Source: Lachnospiraceae bacterium
Lineage (GTDB): Bacteria > Bacillota_A > Clostridia > Lachnospirales > Lachnospiraceae
DNA length: 8,861 bases
Direction of reading: 5' to 3'
Assembly: GCA_017996675.1 (NCBI GenBank)
Contig: JAGOGN010000058.1
Coordinates: forward strand, 1-8,861
The stretch's first letter is position 1. The number at the start of each line of letters is the position of its first letter. Of this stretch, positions 7,042 to 8,861 are shown one piece after another. Position numbers and translations under genes: made by a program. The notes under the pieces are model-generated. The model was not told the DNA's origin. It searched no databases and worked only from the letters and a program-made list of their open reading frames with translations.

Positions 7042-8076
7042 TCAAATAAATAACTTGCGAATATCGTTAAATAAAACAATGACCATTAATGCCAATAACA
7101 AGAGAAGTCCAATGGTATGAACCATACCTTCTTTATTAGGATCAATTCGTTTTTTCCTGATCGCTTCTAACACTAAAAATACCAATCGACCACCATCGAG
7201 AGCTGGCAATGGTAATAAATTCATAACTCCAAGATTCGCAGATAGCAAAATACACATATTCATCATGTTTAAAAACACATAGAAATAACCATCTGTTTTA
7301 CTTTGATTATACGCTGTTCCTATCGTTTTTACAATTCCGACCGGCCCTGATAAATCGTTCAAAGATACTCTTCCAGTCACAAGTAATTTCAAACTAGTAA
7401 ATGTCGTATCAATCCAGTATTTCACTTCCAATGCACTATATTTTAGAGTGTCTATCACACCTGTTCGTTCGCGCTCACCAGTTCCGACAAATCCAAACAG
7501 ATAACGTTTATCATCTTTACTGTAGGTTGGTGTCATTGTGGTTTGATATGTTTTCCCATTTCGTTCATAGGATACGTTTACAGGTTTATTTTCATTTACA
7601 AAGGAAAAAAAACTAACTTCTCTGTAAAAATGAATGGATTTATGATTCATTTGCAAGATGACGTCACCCTGTTTTAATCCTGCTTCCTGTGCTGCATATC
7701 CGTCCATAACGGAACCTATTTCAGGTTTATCAAAGCCAGCTAATCCAATCACAATAATCGATAATAAAAAAGCCATGATAAAATTAAAAATTGGTCCTGC
7801 AGCAACTACACTGATTCTGGCCCATACCGATTTATTCTGAAATGCTTTTTGGTCTGTACTTTCTTCATCTTCACCTTCCATAGCACACATTCCGCCAAAA
7901 GGAAGTAATTTCAAAGAATATTTGGTTTCTTTTCCTTGAATACCAAAAAGTGTAGGGCCTAAACCCAATGAAAATTCGTTTACTTTTATACCATTTGCTT
8001 TTGCAAGTGAAAAATGTCCTAGCTCATGAAATAAAATAATTACGCTAAAAATTAGTATAGCAATTAGTATATTCAA
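7042..8076 (-). CDS. rseP: Site-2 protease, RseP/RasP family zinc metalloprotease
   Basis: Intramembrane metalloprotease, 344 residues. The first membrane segment carries the zinc motif HELGH (H17, E18, H21). The membrane-proximal GGxxxMEGEDEE region (61-72) follows, then a second membrane segment (about 86-113) and a single PDZ domain (about 118-185). The C-terminal membrane part contains N286-LLPLPALD294-G, which supplies the third zinc ligand D294, and ends with a last membrane segment (about 320-337). B. subtilis RasP, which cleaves the anti-sigma factor RsiW and FtsL, is longer (about 420 residues); 344 is usual for clostridial forms. The start is TTG 8076-8074, four bases past the dxr stop, with AGAGGTG (8088-8082) in the end of dxr. 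It places HELGH about 17 residues in, as the family expects. The substrate here is unknown, and no anti-sigma gene is in the window. Confidence 0.96.
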   Translation of the reverse strand: MNILIAILIFSVIILFHELGHFSLAKANGIKVNEFSLGLGPTLFGIQGKETKYSLKLLPFGGMCAMEGEDEESTDQKAFQNKSVWARISVVAAGPIFNFIMAFLLSIIVIGLAGFDKPEIGSVMDGYAAQEAGLKQGDVILQMNHKSIHFYREVSFFSFVNENKPVNVSYERNGKTYQTTMTPTYSKDDKRYLFGFVGTGERERTGVIDTLKYSALEVKYWIDTTFTSLKLLVTGRVSLNDLSGPVGIVKTIGTAYNQSKTDGYFYVFLNMMNMCILLSANLGVMNLLPLPALDGGRLVFLVLEAIRKKRIDPNKEGMVHTIGLLLLLALMVIVLFNDIRKLFI

Positions 8077-8080
8077 GTTG

Positions 8081-8861
8081 TCACCTCTGTTTTCTAAAAT
8101 AATCGTTCACTTCTTGTTGCGTTTCTAAAATCTGTTGTACAGTTGGATTTTGGATTTTTGTGCATTGAACCAATGCCTCTTCGATCCAGTCTGAAATTCC
8201 TAAAAAAGAAATTTTACGATTCAAAAAAGCATCAACTGCAATTTCGTTCGCTGCGTTATATATGGTTGCTGCGTTTCCACTCATTTGAATAGCATCATAT
8301 GCAAGTTTTAAACCTTTGAACACTTCTGTATCAGGTTTTTCAAAATCCAGATGACCAATTTGGAATAGATCAAGCGGATCCCCTAAGTGGTTTCTTCTTT
8401 CCGGATAATTCAGTGCATACTGGATTGGAAGTTTCATATCTGGTGTTCCAAGTTGAGCAATAATTGCTCCATCTTCATATTCAACCATAGAATGTACGAT
8501 GCTTTGCTTATGAACAACCACCTGAATTTGTTCTTTCGTTACCCCAAAAAGCCACATTGCTTCCATTACTTCAAGGCCTTTATTTACCATGGTAGCAGAA
8601 TCGATGGTGATTTTCTTTCCCATGGACCAATTTGGATGTTTCAGAGCATCTTCTAGCTGTACCTTTCCTAACAATTCCTTACTGTATCCTCGAAAAGGGC
8701 CGCCAGAAGCTGTTAACAGTATTTTTCGAATAGGATTGTTCTGATTTCCTTGCAAACATTGAAAAATAGCACTATGCTCACTGTCCACTGGAAGGATGGA
8801 AACTCCCTTGTCCTTTGCTAGTGACATAATAAGATGTCCAGCGGTAACTAACGTTTCTTTA
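8081..8861 (-). CDS. dxr: 1-deoxy-D-xylulose 5-phosphate reductoisomerase, N-terminal part outside window
   Basis: Second enzyme of the MEP pathway, converting DXP to 2-C-methyl-D-erythritol 4-phosphate with NADPH and a divalent metal. The frame stays open to the right edge (259 residues visible), so the gene enters from outside; the NADPH-binding N-terminal domain (roughly 120-130 residues) is missing because of the window limit, not truncation. Visible motifs: KETLVTAGH at the edge, metal ligands D26 and E28 in PVDSEH, S52 in TASGGPF, H75 in HPNWSMG, then S88, N93, K94 and metal ligand E97 in [11 protein letters not shown], matching E. coli D150, E152, S186, H209, S222, N227, K228 and E231. 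The C-terminal helical domain is complete. The ATG at 8827-8825 is internal to the family alignment and is not the start. It is followed four bases later by rseP. Confidence 0.97.
   Translation of the reverse strand, partial: KETLVTAGHLIMSLAKDKGVSILPVDSEHSAIFQCLQGNQNNPIRKILLTASGGPFRGYSKELLGKVQLEDALKHPNWSMGKKITIDSATMVNKGLEVMEAMWLFGVTKEQIQVVVHKQSIVHSMVEYEDGAIIAQLGTPDMKLPIQYALNYPERRNHLGDPLDLFQIGHLDFEKPDTEVFKGLKLAYDAIQMSGNAATIYNAANEIAVDAFLNRKISFLGISDWIEEALVQCTKIQNPTVQQILETQQEVNDYFRKQR

Noticed and set aside
7022..7045. Longer ispG start at TTG 7045 overlapping the rseP stop
   Set aside because: The ATG at 7021 has a strong AGGTGG site at correct spacing and matches the family N-terminus; the eight extra residues are not supported.
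8825..8827. ATG at 8827 as the start of dxr
   Set aside because: The frame continues upstream to the window edge with conserved KETLVTAGH, so this Met is internal.

Overview
The window is AT-rich and reads as a chromosomal segment of a low-GC Gram-positive, most likely a member of Clostridia close to Lachnospiraceae. The evidence is a PolC-type replicative polymerase with built-in proofreading, the gene order dxr-rseP-ispG-polC, a DUF5050-like surface propeller protein, strong GGAGG-type ribosome binding sites and two TTG starts. The assignment is by recognition only. No tRNA, rRNA, CRISPR array, insertion sequence or phage gene was seen, and no stretch longer than about 60 bases lies outside a gene.

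Right-hand four fifths (1552-8861, minus strand): a tightly packed operon read right to left. It holds dxr (cut by the window edge), the site-2 protease rseP, ispG and polC. Gaps are 4, 20 and 4 bases. Dxr and IspG are the second and next-to-last enzymes of the MEP isoprenoid pathway, which feeds undecaprenyl phosphate synthesis for the cell wall. RseP/RasP cuts transmembrane proteins within the membrane. PolC is the main replicative polymerase. This is a housekeeping cluster of conserved order.

Left-hand fifth (1-1555): a plus-strand gene for a membrane-anchored, seven-repeat beta-propeller protein converges on polC, and the two stop codons share one TTAA. A 56-base divergent intergenic region separates it from a minus-strand gene that runs off the left edge. 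That gene encodes an AroQ-type chorismate mutase domain joined directly to a HAD/Cof-type phosphatase domain. It is the most unusual object in the window: the catalytic residues of the mutase appear kept, the two domains have almost no linker, and an internal ribosome binding site lies just before the phosphatase part.

The strongest candidate for something not yet described is this mutase-phosphatase fusion. The rest is ordinary but well-preserved clostridial core genome.
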